64,000 nt of DNA from Halomarina oriensis. GTDB lineage: Archaea; Halobacteriota; Halobacteria; Halobacteriales; Haloarculaceae. A program made the translations under genes and the position numbers. Shown here piece after piece: positions 1 to 8,806 of this stretch (position 1 is the stretch's first letter; each line of letters begins with the position of its first letter). Under the pieces are notes generated by a model, which did not search any database, was not told the DNA's origin, and was given only the letters and a program-made list of their open reading frames with translations. The stretch spans positions 26,037 through 90,036 of the forward strand of contig NZ_WSZK01000018.1 in NCBI RefSeq assembly GCF_009791395.1. The letters run 5' to 3'.

Positions 1-28
1 TGACCTCGCCGACGTGTTCTTCGGGTGA
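1..28 (+). CDS. C-terminal end of an upstream gene (partial)
   Basis: Only the last eight codons are inside the window; they read DLADVFFG and then TGA at 26-28. Codon choice is G/C-ending, like the real genes here. The TGA overlaps a GTG start at 25 by four bases (GTGA), the typical coupling of adjacent genes in this genome. The family cannot be named from eight residues. Confidence 0.5.
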
Positions 29-369
29 GCATGTCCGCGTACGCCTCGGGTCGGCGGTCGACGCCGCTCGGCATCTACCTCGTCGCGGGACTGGCCGTCC
101 TGAGCGGTCTCTCGAGTGTCGCCGGCGGCCTCGGTCACGTCGGGAGCATCGTCGGGATACCGCTCGGTCTCCTCCTGCTCGCCATCGGGATGGTGAAACT
201 GTTCGTCGGCGTCGGCCTGCTGACGCGCAGTCAGAGCGCCTACCGGTGGGCGCTCTGGATTCACGGGCTCGGCGGCCTGCTCGACCTGCTCGGCGGCAAC
301 CTGCTCGGCACCCTGTTCGCCGTCGTCGTCGTCGGCTACCTGCTGTCGAAGGCGGCGTACTTCGAGTGA
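25..369 (+). CDS. Small integral membrane protein, unknown function
   Basis: This 114-residue protein is almost entirely hydrophobic, with about three to four membrane segments (near residues 15-35, 42-65, 72-90 and 92-112) separated by short Gly-rich turns. I know no function for it. Two starts are possible: the GTG at 25, which overlaps the preceding stop by four bases, or the ATG at 31. I prefer the GTG because of the overlap. No signal peptide or soluble domain is visible. Confidence 0.65.
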   Translation: MSMSAYASGRRSTPLGIYLVAGLAVLSGLSSVAGGLGHVGSIVGIPLGLLLLAIGMVKLFVGVGLLTRSQSAYRWALWIHGLGGLLDLLGGNLLGTLFAVVVVGYLLSKAAYFE

Positions 370-489
370 CCGGTCGGGGGCCGACCCCCGAATCCGCCGC
401 CCCGACGCTACTCACTCGAACGCCGGAGCGTCCCGGTTCGTGATGTCTTCTCGACGACAGCTTATCGCTACAGCGGCCGATAGGACGGT
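370..489. other. Intergenic gap with a G/C hairpin and a possible promoter
   Basis: The gap holds a strong hairpin at 374-391 (arms TCGGGGG and CCCCCGA). It lies just past the stop codon but lacks a T-tract, so terminator function is uncertain. A weak A/T patch (AGCTTATCG, near 460-468) about 25 bases before the next ATG could be a TATA-like box for the gene at 490. Confidence 0.3.
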
Positions 490-1248
490 ATGCAGTTCGT
501 CGAAACGCTCTTCGAGGCACCGCTCGCCAACGTCCTCATCGGTGCGGGAGTACTCGTCCTTCTGGCGGGTGTTCTGGGCACCCTCCCGGGACTGGAGCGA
601 ATCGACGAACGAGGGCGACGGGCGGCGTGGGTCGTCGGACCGGCGCTGATTCTCACGGGCCTCCTCCTCGTCTCGGGGGTGGTGACGAACGAGACCACAC
701 CGGCCGAGGGCACAGGAGACACGAACGGCCTCGCGGTGCCGACGACGCCGAGTGACACTCGACCGACCGCCGCCCCCGGCGCTTCCGCTCCGACCACGGG
801 GTCGACGAGCCTCGTCCAGGAGATCGAGCCGAACGATGCCGCACAGCGAGCGACCCTGCTCCCACCCGGCGCGACCGGAGCGGGAACCATCGCCCGACCA
901 CCCGGCGGGTACGAGACGGCCGACACCGACCAGTTCCGGTTCTGGGCGGTGGCCGGTGAGGCGGTCACCGTCGAGGTGTCGCGTGACGGGGGGTACGGAA
1001 CGCTGTTCGCCGTCGTCTACGACCCGAACGGGGGGTCTCACCCGAGTCGGAGCCTCCAGAACGACGTCGCTCCCGTCGGCGGTGGTGGCCCTCTCACCGT
1101 CGAGTTCATCCCGCAGACAACCGGCTACCACCACGTCGTGGTGACCGGCTCGTTCGACTTCGGGGATATCGACTACCAGCGGTTCGACGGGGGGTACGGT
1201 GACTACACGGTCCGCGTCGAAGGCGGTACCGAACAGTCGAGACGGTGA
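490..1248 (+). CDS. Membrane-anchored surface protein with a PPC-like beta domain
   Basis: 252 residues. Two hydrophobic segments (about residues 12-31 and 46-66) precede a Thr/Pro/Ser-rich linker (about 67-108) of the kind that is often glycosylated on haloarchaeal surface proteins. A beta-rich domain follows, starting IEPNDAAQRAT and running to the end. The EPND opening, the D-T-D-Q-F/W pattern and the closing YTVRVE strand match bacterial pre-peptidase C-terminal (PPC) domains, which are usually appendages of secreted proteins. No catalytic domain is present, so it is probably an anchored binding or structural protein; its partner is unknown. Confidence 0.7.
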   Translation: MQFVETLFEAPLANVLIGAGVLVLLAGVLGTLPGLERIDERGRRAAWVVGPALILTGLLLVSGVVTNETTPAEGTGDTNGLAVPTTPSDTRPTAAPGASAPTTGSTSLVQEIEPNDAAQRATLLPPGATGAGTIARPPGGYETADTDQFRFWAVAGEAVTVEVSRDGGYGTLFAVVYDPNGGSHPSRSLQNDVAPVGGGGPLTVEFIPQTTGYHHVVVTGSFDFGDIDYQRFDGGYGDYTVRVEGGTEQSRR

Positions 1249-1278
1249 TTCGCTTCGAGCTACCGGTCGGAGACCCGG

Positions 1279-2424
1279 TCAGACGCTCGTCGGGTCACCG
1301 GACAGCACCGTCCGCAGGATAGCCGCGGCCCGTTCGACGTCGCTCCGGCGGACGTACTCCCGCCGAGCGTGGGCGACCGGTCCGACGTCGTCGACGAGCA
1401 CCCCCGGCCCGAAGACGACGACCGGTGCCGGTGCGAAGTACGACGCCTCCGTCGCCGCCGTGAACGGTCGTGAGTCGCCGGCACCGGCCTCCTCGAACGT
1501 CCGGACCAGCGAGTGGTCGGTGGGCGTGGCGAACGCGTCGAGGAACGGCGTCGGGCGCTCGGTGAGCCCGAACGCGACGGCCGCGTCCGGGACGGGACCG
1601 GCGGCGACGTGCGCTTCGAGGTGCTCGTTCAGCGCTCGCTCGTACCCGGTCGCCGTCTCGGGCGGGACGCTCCGCCGGTCGACGGTGACGGTCGCCCGTT
1701 CGGGAAGCTGGTTGGCCGCCTCGCCGCCCGCGAGCACGGTCGGTGTGAGCGTCGGCGCACCGAGTTGCTCGTGCGTGCCGGGGCCGTGTTCGGCGTCGAA
1801 CGTCCGAAGCGCCGCGAGCACGGCCTCCATCGCGGCCGTGGCGTTGACGCCGTCTTCGGGATGGGCGGCGTGAGCGGCCGCACCCTCGACGGTGACCGTC
1901 CCCTCGAACCGCCCTTTCGCCGCGGTACAGACCGCGAGGTCGGTCGGTTCGCCGACGACGTAGCAGTCCCCGTCCAGGTCGAGCGCGTGCGCTCCGGCGC
2001 TCGTCGTCTCCTCGTCGGGCGTCAGCGCGAGCGTGAGCCGACCCGGCGGGTCGACGTGGAGGAACGCGTCGAGGAGCGCCGCCAGCGGCCCCTTCGCGTC
2101 ACACGCACCGCGGCCGAGGACGACGTCGCCCTCGGGGTCGCTCGGTGCGTCTCCCTCGGCGTTCGGCGGTTCGCCGACCCGCTCGAACGGGACGTGTGGC
2201 GGGACGGTGTCGAGGTGGGTGTTGAGTACGATGTGGTGCTCGCCCGTGCCCCGCGAGACGACGACGTTGCCCGCGTCGTCCACGTCGGGCGGGTGGCCCG
2301 CGTCGGTCAGCGTCTCGACGACCAGGTCTCGCATCGCGTCCGGTGACTCGTGGGAGGCCGTTCGGACCGCCCGTTCGTGGAAGTCGAGCAGGTCGAACGC
2401 GCTGGACTCGGACGACCCGCTCAT
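1279..2424 (-). CDS. dapE: Succinyl-diaminopimelate desuccinylase (M20 peptidase family)
   Basis: Predicted to hydrolyse N-succinyl-LL-diaminopimelate to LL-diaminopimelate and succinate, the step before DapF. The M20 metal-site residues are visible: H70 and D72 (NTHLDTVP), D109 (GACDAKG), E138/E139 (PDEET) and E159 (VGEPTDLA). The start chosen (381 aa) gives a four-base overlap with the dapF stop; longer in-frame starts lie inside dapF. It is the last gene of the lysine operon. By sequence alone it could be another M20 amino-acid deacylase (ArgE or LysK type), but the operon context supports DapE. Confidence 0.87.
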   Translation of the reverse strand: MSGSSESSAFDLLDFHERAVRTASHESPDAMRDLVVETLTDAGHPPDVDDAGNVVVSRGTGEHHIVLNTHLDTVPPHVPFERVGEPPNAEGDAPSDPEGDVVLGRGACDAKGPLAALLDAFLHVDPPGRLTLALTPDEETTSAGAHALDLDGDCYVVGEPTDLAVCTAAKGRFEGTVTVEGAAAHAAHPEDGVNATAAMEAVLAALRTFDAEHGPGTHEQLGAPTLTPTVLAGGEAANQLPERATVTVDRRSVPPETATGYERALNEHLEAHVAAGPVPDAAVAFGLTERPTPFLDAFATPTDHSLVRTFEEAGAGDSRPFTAATEASYFAPAPVVVFGPGVLVDDVGPVAHARREYVRRSDVERAAAILRTVLSGDPTSV

Positions 2425-3326
2425 CGGCGGACCGCGAGGGTCGTCTCGAACTCGCGTTCGGCCGGGCCACGCAGGAACGCCTCGTCGTCGGTGACGCGAA
2501 TCGAGAGCGGTCCGCCGGGCGGTCGGACCGTCACCCACCCGTCGCCGACGAGGCCACGGCGGCGTGCGACCGCACCGACGGCGACCGCACCGGTGCCGCA
2601 GGCGTCGGTCTCCCCCTCGACGCCACGCTCGAACGTGCGCTGGTCGAACCCGTCGTCGGCCGGTGCGGCGAGGACGACGTTCGTCCCCTCGGGGAAGACG
2701 TCGGCGTGGCGGACGGGCGGAGCGACCGCATCGAGGTCGACGGCGTCGACCGACTCGACGAACGCGACGGCGTGGGGGACGCCGGTGTTCACGGCGGTCA
2801 CGGTGAGTCCCTCGACGGACTCCTCAACCAGCGGGTCGGTCCGGTCGGCCGCGAGCGGCACGTCCGCCGGGTCGAACGACGGGCGACCCATCGAGACGGT
2901 GACCGTCGCTTCCTCGTCCGAGGCCGCAGCCTCGCGGTCGTCGACGGTCGACCGTCGCTCGCCGGCAGGGGTGACGACGACCAGTTCGGCGGGCGTGTCG
3001 CGCCCGATACCCAACTCGCGGGCGGCCCACAGCGCCGCACAGCGAACGCCGTTGCCGCACATCTCGGCGATAGAGCCGTCGGGCTGGTGGTGGGTCATCC
3101 CGACGCGGGGTGGGTCGGCAGCCGAGGCAGCGGCCTCGCCGTCCACCGACAGGAACAGCACCCCGTCCGCACCGGTTCGCTCGGAGTCGGGATGCGACAG
3201 CCCCGTCTCGCGGTCGCAGTGCTCGGCGGTGAAGGCGAACCGGTCTTCGACGGATGCGTCGGCCGGCACGACGAGGAAGTCGTTACCCGCACCGTGGTAC
3301 TTCTCGACGCGTACGCTGTCGTTCAC
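2421..3326 (-). CDS. dapF: Diaminopimelate epimerase
   Basis: Converts LL- to meso-diaminopimelate, the substrate of LysA, with no cofactor and two cysteines acting as acid and base. Both are present in their signatures: C90 in EMCGNGVRC and C243 in ACGTGAVAVG. The 301-residue length and the two-lobed layout, with the N-terminal GAGNDFLVV motif, are normal for the family. It overlaps lysA upstream and dapE downstream by four bases each, so translation is probably coupled. Haloarchaea have no peptidoglycan, so meso-DAP here should serve only lysine synthesis. Confidence 0.95.
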   Translation of the reverse strand: MNDSVRVEKYHGAGNDFLVVPADASVEDRFAFTAEHCDRETGLSHPDSERTGADGVLFLSVDGEAAASAADPPRVGMTHHQPDGSIAEMCGNGVRCAALWAARELGIGRDTPAELVVVTPAGERRSTVDDREAAASDEEATVTVSMGRPSFDPADVPLAADRTDPLVEESVEGLTVTAVNTGVPHAVAFVESVDAVDLDAVAPPVRHADVFPEGTNVVLAAPADDGFDQRTFERGVEGETDACGTGAVAVGAVARRRGLVGDGWVTVRPPGGPLSIRVTDDEAFLRGPAEREFETTLAVRR

Positions 3327-4585
3327 TCCGCTGCACCTCCATCGCTCTCCAGTCGGGTCAGGTCCGCCAGCGTCTCGCGGCGCACTACGGTGTCGCCGTC
3401 GAGCGTGACCACGGCGGGTCGCGGCCGGGAGTTGTACGTCGAGGCCATCTCGTAGCCGTACGCGCCGGCGGTTCCGACCGAGAGCAGGTCGCCGCGCTCG
3501 GGGGCGGGCAGCACCCGTTTCTCGCCGAGCACGTCCGACGTCTCACAGACCGGTCCGGCGACGAGACACGGTTCGGGCGACCGGTCGTCGACGTCGGCCG
3601 AGAGACTCCGAATCTCGTGGTAGGCGTCGTACATCGCCGGACGGAGCAGCGTCGTCATCCCGGCGTCGACGCCGACGACGGTGGTCCCGTCGGTCGGTTT
3701 GACGCTCGTCACCTCGGTCAGCAGGACGCCGGCGTCGGCGACGACGTATCGCCCCGGTTCGACGACGAGGCGCGCGTCGCAGTCGAACGCCTCGCGGGTC
3801 GCCTCGGCCACGGCCTCGAGGTCGAGCGGCGGGTCCTCGCGGTGGTACGGGACGCCGAAGCCGCCGCCGACGGAGACGAACTCGGGGGCCGGGCGAACCT
3901 CGTCGGCGAGCGTCGCCATCCGGGCGACCAGCGCCTCGTGGGCCGAGAGTTCCTCGCCCGAGACGCCACTCCCGACGTGGGCGTGCAGGCCGACGAACGC
4001 GCCGACGTCGGCGGCCGCGCCACACACCTCGGTCGCACGGTCGAACGGGACGCCGAACTGCGGGGCGTCGCCCGTCGTCACCTTCGCGTGGTGGCCCGCA
4101 CCGACACCCGGGTTCACACGGACGCAGAGTCGGCCGTCGTACCCCCGTTCGGCCAGCGCGTCGAGGGTGTCTCTCGCGCCGACGGTGACGGTGAGGTCGT
4201 GGCCCTCGCGCCACCAGTCGACGACGCTGTCGAGGTCGGTCGCGGGTGGGTTGACCGCCGTGTAGCGAACCCGCTCGGCCGGGAACCCGGCGTCGAGCGC
4301 ACGGCGGACCTCGCCCGCCGAGGCACACTCCGCGCCGAGTCCCGCGTCCGCGACCGTTTCGAGGACGCGCCGTGTGGTGTTGGCCTTCACCGCGTAGTCG
4401 ACCGTCGCGTCGGGGAACGCCCGCTTCAGGCGGACCGCGTTCTGCCGGACGCGCTCGGGGTCGAGGACGTACAGCGGGGTCCCGAACGCCTCGGCGAGCG
4501 CCTGCAGACGGTCGGTGTCCCAGTCCGCGGGGCGGCGGACGGGCGGGGTCGCGTCGGACGCGGCGTCGGTGTCCGACCCGCTCAT
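3323..4585 (-). CDS. lysA: Diaminopimelate decarboxylase
   Basis: PLP-dependent enzyme releasing CO2 from meso-DAP to give L-lysine. The alanine-racemase-like barrel carries the PLP lysine K67 (DYAVKAN), the HAHVGSG and GGGFGVPY phosphate-binding loops (around 201-207 and 240-247) and EPGRY (276-280). The C-terminal beta domain has the conserved active-site cysteine C347 (AGPVCETSD). The 420-residue length is typical. It overlaps dapD and dapF by four bases. Its position inside the operon rather than last is an ordering detail, not a functional one. Confidence 0.95.
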   Translation of the reverse strand: MSGSDTDAASDATPPVRRPADWDTDRLQALAEAFGTPLYVLDPERVRQNAVRLKRAFPDATVDYAVKANTTRRVLETVADAGLGAECASAGEVRRALDAGFPAERVRYTAVNPPATDLDSVVDWWREGHDLTVTVGARDTLDALAERGYDGRLCVRVNPGVGAGHHAKVTTGDAPQFGVPFDRATEVCGAAADVGAFVGLHAHVGSGVSGEELSAHEALVARMATLADEVRPAPEFVSVGGGFGVPYHREDPPLDLEAVAEATREAFDCDARLVVEPGRYVVADAGVLLTEVTSVKPTDGTTVVGVDAGMTTLLRPAMYDAYHEIRSLSADVDDRSPEPCLVAGPVCETSDVLGEKRVLPAPERGDLLSVGTAGAYGYEMASTYNSRPRPAVVTLDGDTVVRRETLADLTRLESDGGAAE

Positions 4586-5418
4586 TCGCGGAGCGCACCC
4601 TCCCGCTGGGTCGCCTCCAGCGTCTCGTCTTCGACGTGCGTGGCGACCACCGCCGGCTTGTACGCGCCGCCGTCGCCGAAGAGGTCGTGGTCGGCGACGC
4701 TCGACTCGACGTAGCGCGTGAACGCCCGGCGTTCGGGCGGGAGGTGGCCGTAGACGACCGCCTCCTCGACGAGGTCGTACACCGGGATTCGTGGCGTGAG
4801 CAGCGTGTTCTCGCCGACGACGCTGCTCTCGCCGACGACGAACCCCGAGGTGACCCGACAGCCAGCGCCCAGGGAGACGTCGTCCTCGATTACGACGGGG
4901 GCGCTCTCGACCGGTTCGAGGACACCACCGATCAGGGTGTTCGCACCCAGTTTCACGTCGTCACCGACCTGGGCACACGACCCGACGGTGTCACAGGAGT
5001 CGACGAGCGTCCGGTCGCCGACGTGGGCCCCGACGTTGACGAAACTCGGACTCATCACGATGGCGTCCTCGCCGAGGTACGCTCCACGCCGAATCGCGGT
5101 TCCGTCGGGCGTATTTCTCGTCCCGCGTCGTGCGAGGTCGGCGGTGTCGCGCAGCGGCAGGACGTCGTTGTAGCCGACGCCGCCGTAGCTTCGACGGCGC
5201 GACCGACGGAGCGCGAAGTTGAGCAGGATGCCGCGCTTGACCCACGCGTTGGCCGTCCACTCGTCTCCGGAGTTCTCGGCGGCTCTCACTTCCCCCGCCT
5301 CCAGCGCGTCGAGGAAGGCGTCGAGCGTGGCGAGGTCCTCGTGAGTCGTGTCGCTGGTGGTCAGCCCCTCCTCTCGGCGGTCCCAGAGCTCTTCGATGGC
5401 CGATTCGAGCGGGCTCAT
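4582..5418 (-). CDS. dapD: Tetrahydrodipicolinate N-succinyltransferase
   Basis: Predicted to transfer succinyl from succinyl-CoA to tetrahydrodipicolinate, committing the cell to the succinylase branch of lysine synthesis. The 278-residue protein has an alpha-helical N-terminal domain (about 1-100) followed by a left-handed beta-helix of hexapeptide repeats (about 105-230; units such as GEDAIV, GANTLI and GEDTVV-like turns). Presence of dapD together with dapE in one operon points to the succinyl variant rather than the acetyl or dehydrogenase route. The aminotransferase step (DapC or ArgD) is not encoded nearby. Confidence 0.9.
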   Translation of the reverse strand: MSPLESAIEELWDRREEGLTTSDTTHEDLATLDAFLDALEAGEVRAAENSGDEWTANAWVKRGILLNFALRRSRRRSYGGVGYNDVLPLRDTADLARRGTRNTPDGTAIRRGAYLGEDAIVMSPSFVNVGAHVGDRTLVDSCDTVGSCAQVGDDVKLGANTLIGGVLEPVESAPVVIEDDVSLGAGCRVTSGFVVGESSVVGENTLLTPRIPVYDLVEEAVVYGHLPPERRAFTRYVESSVADHDLFGDGGAYKPAVVATHVEDETLEATQREGALRE

Positions 5419-6179
5419 TCGAGCACCTCCGCGAAGTCGTACCGGCCGGCGTCACGACCCGCCACCCACTCTGCGGCGTCGAGTGCCCCGGCGGCGAACA
5501 CGCGTCGGGAGCCAGCGCGGTGTGTGAGGGACAGCGACTCGTCGCCGCCGGCGAACAGCACCTCGTGTTCGCCCCGAACGTCACCCGCACGGCGGGCGTG
5601 GACGCCGACGTCGCCGTCGTCGCGCGGCGCGAGTCCCTCCCGGCCGTGGACGCGTTCGCCCGTCGCGTGGGCGTCGGTCCGTGCGCCCTCGATGGCGTCG
5701 AGGAGCGCGTTGGCCGTACCACTGGGCGCGTCGCGCTTGTCCCGGTGGTGGGTCTCGGTCAGTTCCACGTCGTACTCGGGCAGCAGTTCGGTCGCGCGTT
5801 CGACGAGGTCGGTGAGGACGGCGACCCCTCGTGAGAAGTTCGGCGCGTGAAGCACTGGCACCTCGTCGCTCGCACGCTGGAGCGCGGCGAGTTGGTCGGC
5901 GGAGAACCCCGTCGTCCCGACGACGGCCGGGACCCCCGCTTCGGCGCAGGCGGCGACGTACTCGACGCTCGACGCCGGGTCGGTGAAGTCGACGAGGGCG
6001 TCCGGGCGTTCCTCGCTCAGCACGGCCGCGAGGTCGCTCGCGGACCGGGTGTCGAACCCGTCGATGCGGTCGGCGGCACGCGAGACCGGGACGGTCCCGT
6101 GCCCGCGCTCGTCTGCGGCCGCGAGGACCTCCTGGGCCATCCGGCCGGTCGCCCCCGTGACGGCGAGTCGCAGTGTCAT
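5415..6179 (-). CDS. dapB: 4-hydroxy-tetrahydrodipicolinate reductase
   Basis: NAD(P)H-dependent reduction of the DapA product. The N-terminal Rossmann motif is VTGATGRMAQ (7-16). The catalytic and substrate-binding signature ELTETHHRDKRDAPSGTA holds H144/H145 and K148. The 254-residue length is normal. It overlaps dapA upstream and dapD downstream by four bases. No odd features are seen. Confidence 0.95.
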   Translation of the reverse strand: MTLRLAVTGATGRMAQEVLAAADERGHGTVPVSRAADRIDGFDTRSASDLAAVLSEERPDALVDFTDPASSVEYVAACAEAGVPAVVGTTGFSADQLAALQRASDEVPVLHAPNFSRGVAVLTDLVERATELLPEYDVELTETHHRDKRDAPSGTANALLDAIEGARTDAHATGERVHGREGLAPRDDGDVGVHARRAGDVRGEHEVLFAGGDESLSLTHRAGSRRVFAAGALDAAEWVAGRDAGRYDFAEVLE

Positions 6180-7087
6180 AGGTCGACTTCGGCCGCCGGT
6201 GTGGTATCGCTGTCGAGCGCGGCGAGTGCTTCCCGAAGCTGGTCACGGGACTGCTCGGAGAGCCGCGAGAGCGGCGAGCGCATCGTCTCGGGGGAGTCCT
6301 CGCGCATCGCCAGCGCGGCCTTCAGCGGGATGGGGTTGGTCTCGGTGAACAGCGCCCGCGAGAGCGGCGCGAGGTCCTGGTGAATCGCCCGAGCCGTCGC
6401 GTAGTCGTCGTCGAGCGCAGCCTCGACCATCGCCACGACGCGCTCGGGTTCGACGTTGGCGGTGACGCTGATACAGCCCATCGCCCCCACCGAACACAGC
6501 GGGAGGTTCAGTCCATCCTCGCCGGAGAGGACGGTGAACGCCTCGTCGCGGGTGCGTTCGATGACCTCGCTGGCGCGGCCGACGTCGCCGCTGGCAGCCT
6601 TGTAGCCGACGACGTTCGGGTGTGCGGCCAGCGAGACGGCCGTCTCGACGGCGACGTTCCGCCCCGTCCGCGACGGGACGTTGTAGACGACCTGTGGGAC
6701 GTCGAGAGCGTCCGCGATGGTCCGGAAGTGGTGTTCCATCCCCGCCGGTTCGGGGCGGTTGTAGTACGGCGAGATGAGCAGGAGGCCGTCCGCGCCGGCG
6801 TCGACCGAGCGCTGGGCGAGGTCGAGCGCCTCGTGGGTCGCGTTCGACCCCGCGCCGGCGACGACGGGGGTGGAGACGGCGTCGGCCACCGTCTCGACGA
6901 CGGCGACGTGTTCGTCGTGGGTCAGTGTCGCGCTCTCGCCGGTCGTGCCGACGGGGACGACGCCGGCGACGCCGGCGGCTTCGAGGCGTCGGGCGTGGTC
7001 AGCGAGGGTCGCGTGGTCGATGGACTCGTCGTCGTGGAACGGCGTCGGGAGTGCCGGGTAGACGCCGGTGTACGGGTCGTGGGTCAT
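6176..7087 (-). CDS. dapA: 4-hydroxy-tetrahydrodipicolinate synthase
   Basis: Condenses pyruvate with aspartate semialdehyde, the first committed step of lysine synthesis. The TIM-barrel signatures are present: GTTGES (48-52 region), Y135 in YNVPSRTG and the Schiff-base lysine K163 in VVGYKAASG. It is the first gene of the six-gene minus-strand operon, so the operon promoter should lie in the 330-bp gap upstream. Family members also include other pyruvate aldolases, but the dap neighbours settle the assignment. Confidence 0.94.
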   Translation of the reverse strand: MTHDPYTGVYPALPTPFHDDESIDHATLADHARRLEAAGVAGVVPVGTTGESATLTHDEHVAVVETVADAVSTPVVAGAGSNATHEALDLAQRSVDAGADGLLLISPYYNRPEPAGMEHHFRTIADALDVPQVVYNVPSRTGRNVAVETAVSLAAHPNVVGYKAASGDVGRASEVIERTRDEAFTVLSGEDGLNLPLCSVGAMGCISVTANVEPERVVAMVEAALDDDYATARAIHQDLAPLSRALFTETNPIPLKAALAMREDSPETMRSPLSRLSEQSRDQLREALAALDSDTTPAAEVDL

Positions 7088-7420
7088 TGGTGTGGTCTGG
7101 GTCGTGGTGGACGCAGCGTGTCGCTGCGAGTCGCGTGTGGTCGCGTCGCTGTGCGGTCTGACTCGGAGAACAGCCCGCGACGGGTCGCTACCCCGCCGTG
7201 AACCGACAGCTACGCGCGTTTAGCGCGGAGAACTCGAACACACCCGCCGGGGGATGTGAGTCGCATACACGAGGGGCCGTCCCCGGCGAACTTAGCGGTT
7301 GCGCCGCGCGCGACACCTGCCGGAACTCGCGGCGGTAGCACGACCGGCGGGGCGGTCCGACGGCCCGGCCGTCGGGCGCTGGATACCAAACTCTTTGAGA
7401 GCGGACGCGCGAGTCGGCGT
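7088..7420. other. Divergent intergenic region between dapA and the NYN nuclease gene
   Basis: This 333-bp gap should hold the promoters of the lysine operon (minus) and the NYN gene (plus). A short A/T patch flanked by GCGC (GCGCGTTTAGCGC, near 7216-7228) is a possible TATA-like box for the minus operon, though it implies a leader over 100 nt. CAAACTCTTTGAG (about 7387-7399) lies some 25 bases before the plus start and could serve that gene. No convincing coding sequence or riboswitch-like structure is seen. Confidence 0.35.
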
Positions 7421-7918
7421 ATGCCACCGCTGCATCCCGACCAGCGTGTCGCCGTGCTGGCCGACGCGCGCAACCTCTATCACACTACTCACAGTCTCTA
7501 CTCACGAAACGTCGACTACACCGAACTGCTCGACACGGCCGTCCAGGACCGCCGCCTCGTCCGGGCCATCGCCTACGTCGTCCGCGCCCACGCCCCCGAG
7601 GAGGAGTCGTTTTTCGACGCGCTCGACGACATCGGCTTCGAGACACGCATCAAGGACCTCAAGACGTTCTCCGACGGGACGAAGAAAGCCGACTGGGACG
7701 TCGGCATCAGCCTCGACGCCGTCACGCTCGCCGAGAAGGTCGACACCATCGTCATCTGTTCGGGCGACGGCGACTTCACGCGTCTCTGTTCGCACATCCG
7801 CCACGAGGGGACCCGCGTCGAGGTGATGAGTTTCGGCCCCTCGACGGCCGAGACGCTCGTCGACGCCGCCGACTCGTTCGTCGACCTGAGCGAACAGAAA
7901 GAGCGGTTCCTGCTGTAG
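7421..7918 (+). CDS. NYN-domain (LabA/DUF88) PIN-like ribonuclease
   Basis: 165 residues with the fold signatures of NYN/LabA nucleases: an N-terminal aspartate strand VAVLADARNLY (D15), a central acidic patch KKADWDVGISLDAV, the SGDGDFTRL motif near residue 110, and a final strand VEVMSFG. These acidic residues normally bind Mg2+ to cut RNA. The ATG was preferred over upstream in-frame codons because the family begins at about LHPDQRVAVL. The gene stands alone; its RNA target is unknown. Confidence 0.85.
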   Translation: MPPLHPDQRVAVLADARNLYHTTHSLYSRNVDYTELLDTAVQDRRLVRAIAYVVRAHAPEEESFFDALDDIGFETRIKDLKTFSDGTKKADWDVGISLDAVTLAEKVDTIVICSGDGDFTRLCSHIRHEGTRVEVMSFGPSTAETLVDAADSFVDLSEQKERFLL

Positions 7919-7948
7919 ACGAGCACTGCGTCGACGGTGTGCCGCGAC

Positions 7949-8131
7949 TCAGACGCCTGCGCCTCTCTCCGAGAGACCGACGAGCAGCGACCCGGCGGCC
8001 ATCGCCAGGGCGGCGATGGCACCGAGCGCGTCGACTGCGTGGATGTCCGTGAGTGCCGAGTAGAGCACGAGCGCGGTGCTGATGGCGAGGAGCCCCACAC
8101 CGATACCGAGCTTTCGGGTGTCTGTCGTCAT
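7949..8131 (-). CDS. Small two-helix membrane protein
   Basis: 60 residues with two clear hydrophobic helices (about 8-27 and 34-53) and a charged N-terminus MTTDTRK. Function unknown. It is convergent with the NYN gene. Upstream, an A/T patch (near 8155-8175) may contain its promoter. Codon usage is haloarchaeal, which supports a real gene despite its size. Confidence 0.6.
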   Translation of the reverse strand: MTTDTRKLGIGVGLLAISTALVLYSALTDIHAVDALGAIAALAMAAGSLLVGLSERGAGV

Positions 8132-8256
8132 CGACGGCCGCTACGAAATGGGCCACGTAAATCCTATCGAAACGATAGCCGTGTGGTATGATTCGGCGTG
8201 TCGTGGTCGGGTCGTCGACTCGGGGGCCTTTTCTACGCGGACCGACGAGAGCGGGC

Positions 8257-8718
8257 ATGAACGACGACGAGCGGGAACGACTGCGGACCGTCGCCGACTA
8301 CCAGTTCGGCGCGGGCGCGGGGACAGCGCTGTTCCCCGACGGCGAGGCGCAGACCGTACTCCGGACGTCGACCGGTCGCCCACAGCAGGTGCTCTCCGGC
8401 GACGACGAGCGACTCGTCTCCTACACCGTCGAGGGGCGGTTCACGCTCGGCGCGCGCGGCGGCGAGCGACTGTTCGAGCGACTCGGTGGGCCCCACGTCG
8501 AAGTCGGCGAGGAGTCCGTCGAGTTCGTCCGCGACGGGAAGAACGCGTTCGCGAAGTTCGTCCGGAGCGTGGACAACGAGGTCCGACCGGGCGACGAGGT
8601 GGCGGTCACCGTCGACGGCGACGTGCTCGCCGTCGGCCGCGCGGAACTGCCCGCAGACGGGATGCGAGACTTCGACTCGGGGGTCGCCGTGAAGGTCCGA
8701 GCGGGCATCGAGGGCTAA
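8257..8718 (+). CDS. PUA-domain RNA-binding protein
   Basis: 153 residues. The C-terminal half (about 72-150) matches a PUA domain, with the core [24 protein letters not shown] and [20 protein letters not shown] strands. PUA domains bind structured RNA in tRNA- and rRNA-modifying enzymes. No catalytic domain is fused here. It sits directly before nac and the tRNA methyltransferase, so a role in RNA modification or translation is likely. The ATG at 8257 was chosen over an upstream in-frame ATG because the homologous region begins there. Confidence 0.8.
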   Translation: MNDDERERLRTVADYQFGAGAGTALFPDGEAQTVLRTSTGRPQQVLSGDDERLVSYTVEGRFTLGARGGERLFERLGGPHVEVGEESVEFVRDGKNAFAKFVRSVDNEVRPGDEVAVTVDGDVLAVGRAELPADGMRDFDSGVAVKVRAGIEG

Positions 8719-8806
8719 CTCGTCGGCGGGTCCCTCGGCCGGTCGACACGAACCGTGCGAGCGAGAGTGCGCGGGGTTTTTGATGCCTGCGAGCGACGGT
8801 GCGCGT

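Noticed and set aside
3100..3150. A palindromic stretch in dapF resembling the double-palindrome element
   Set aside because: The Ala-rich peptide fits the normal protein and the NGGCNN linker layout is not convincing.
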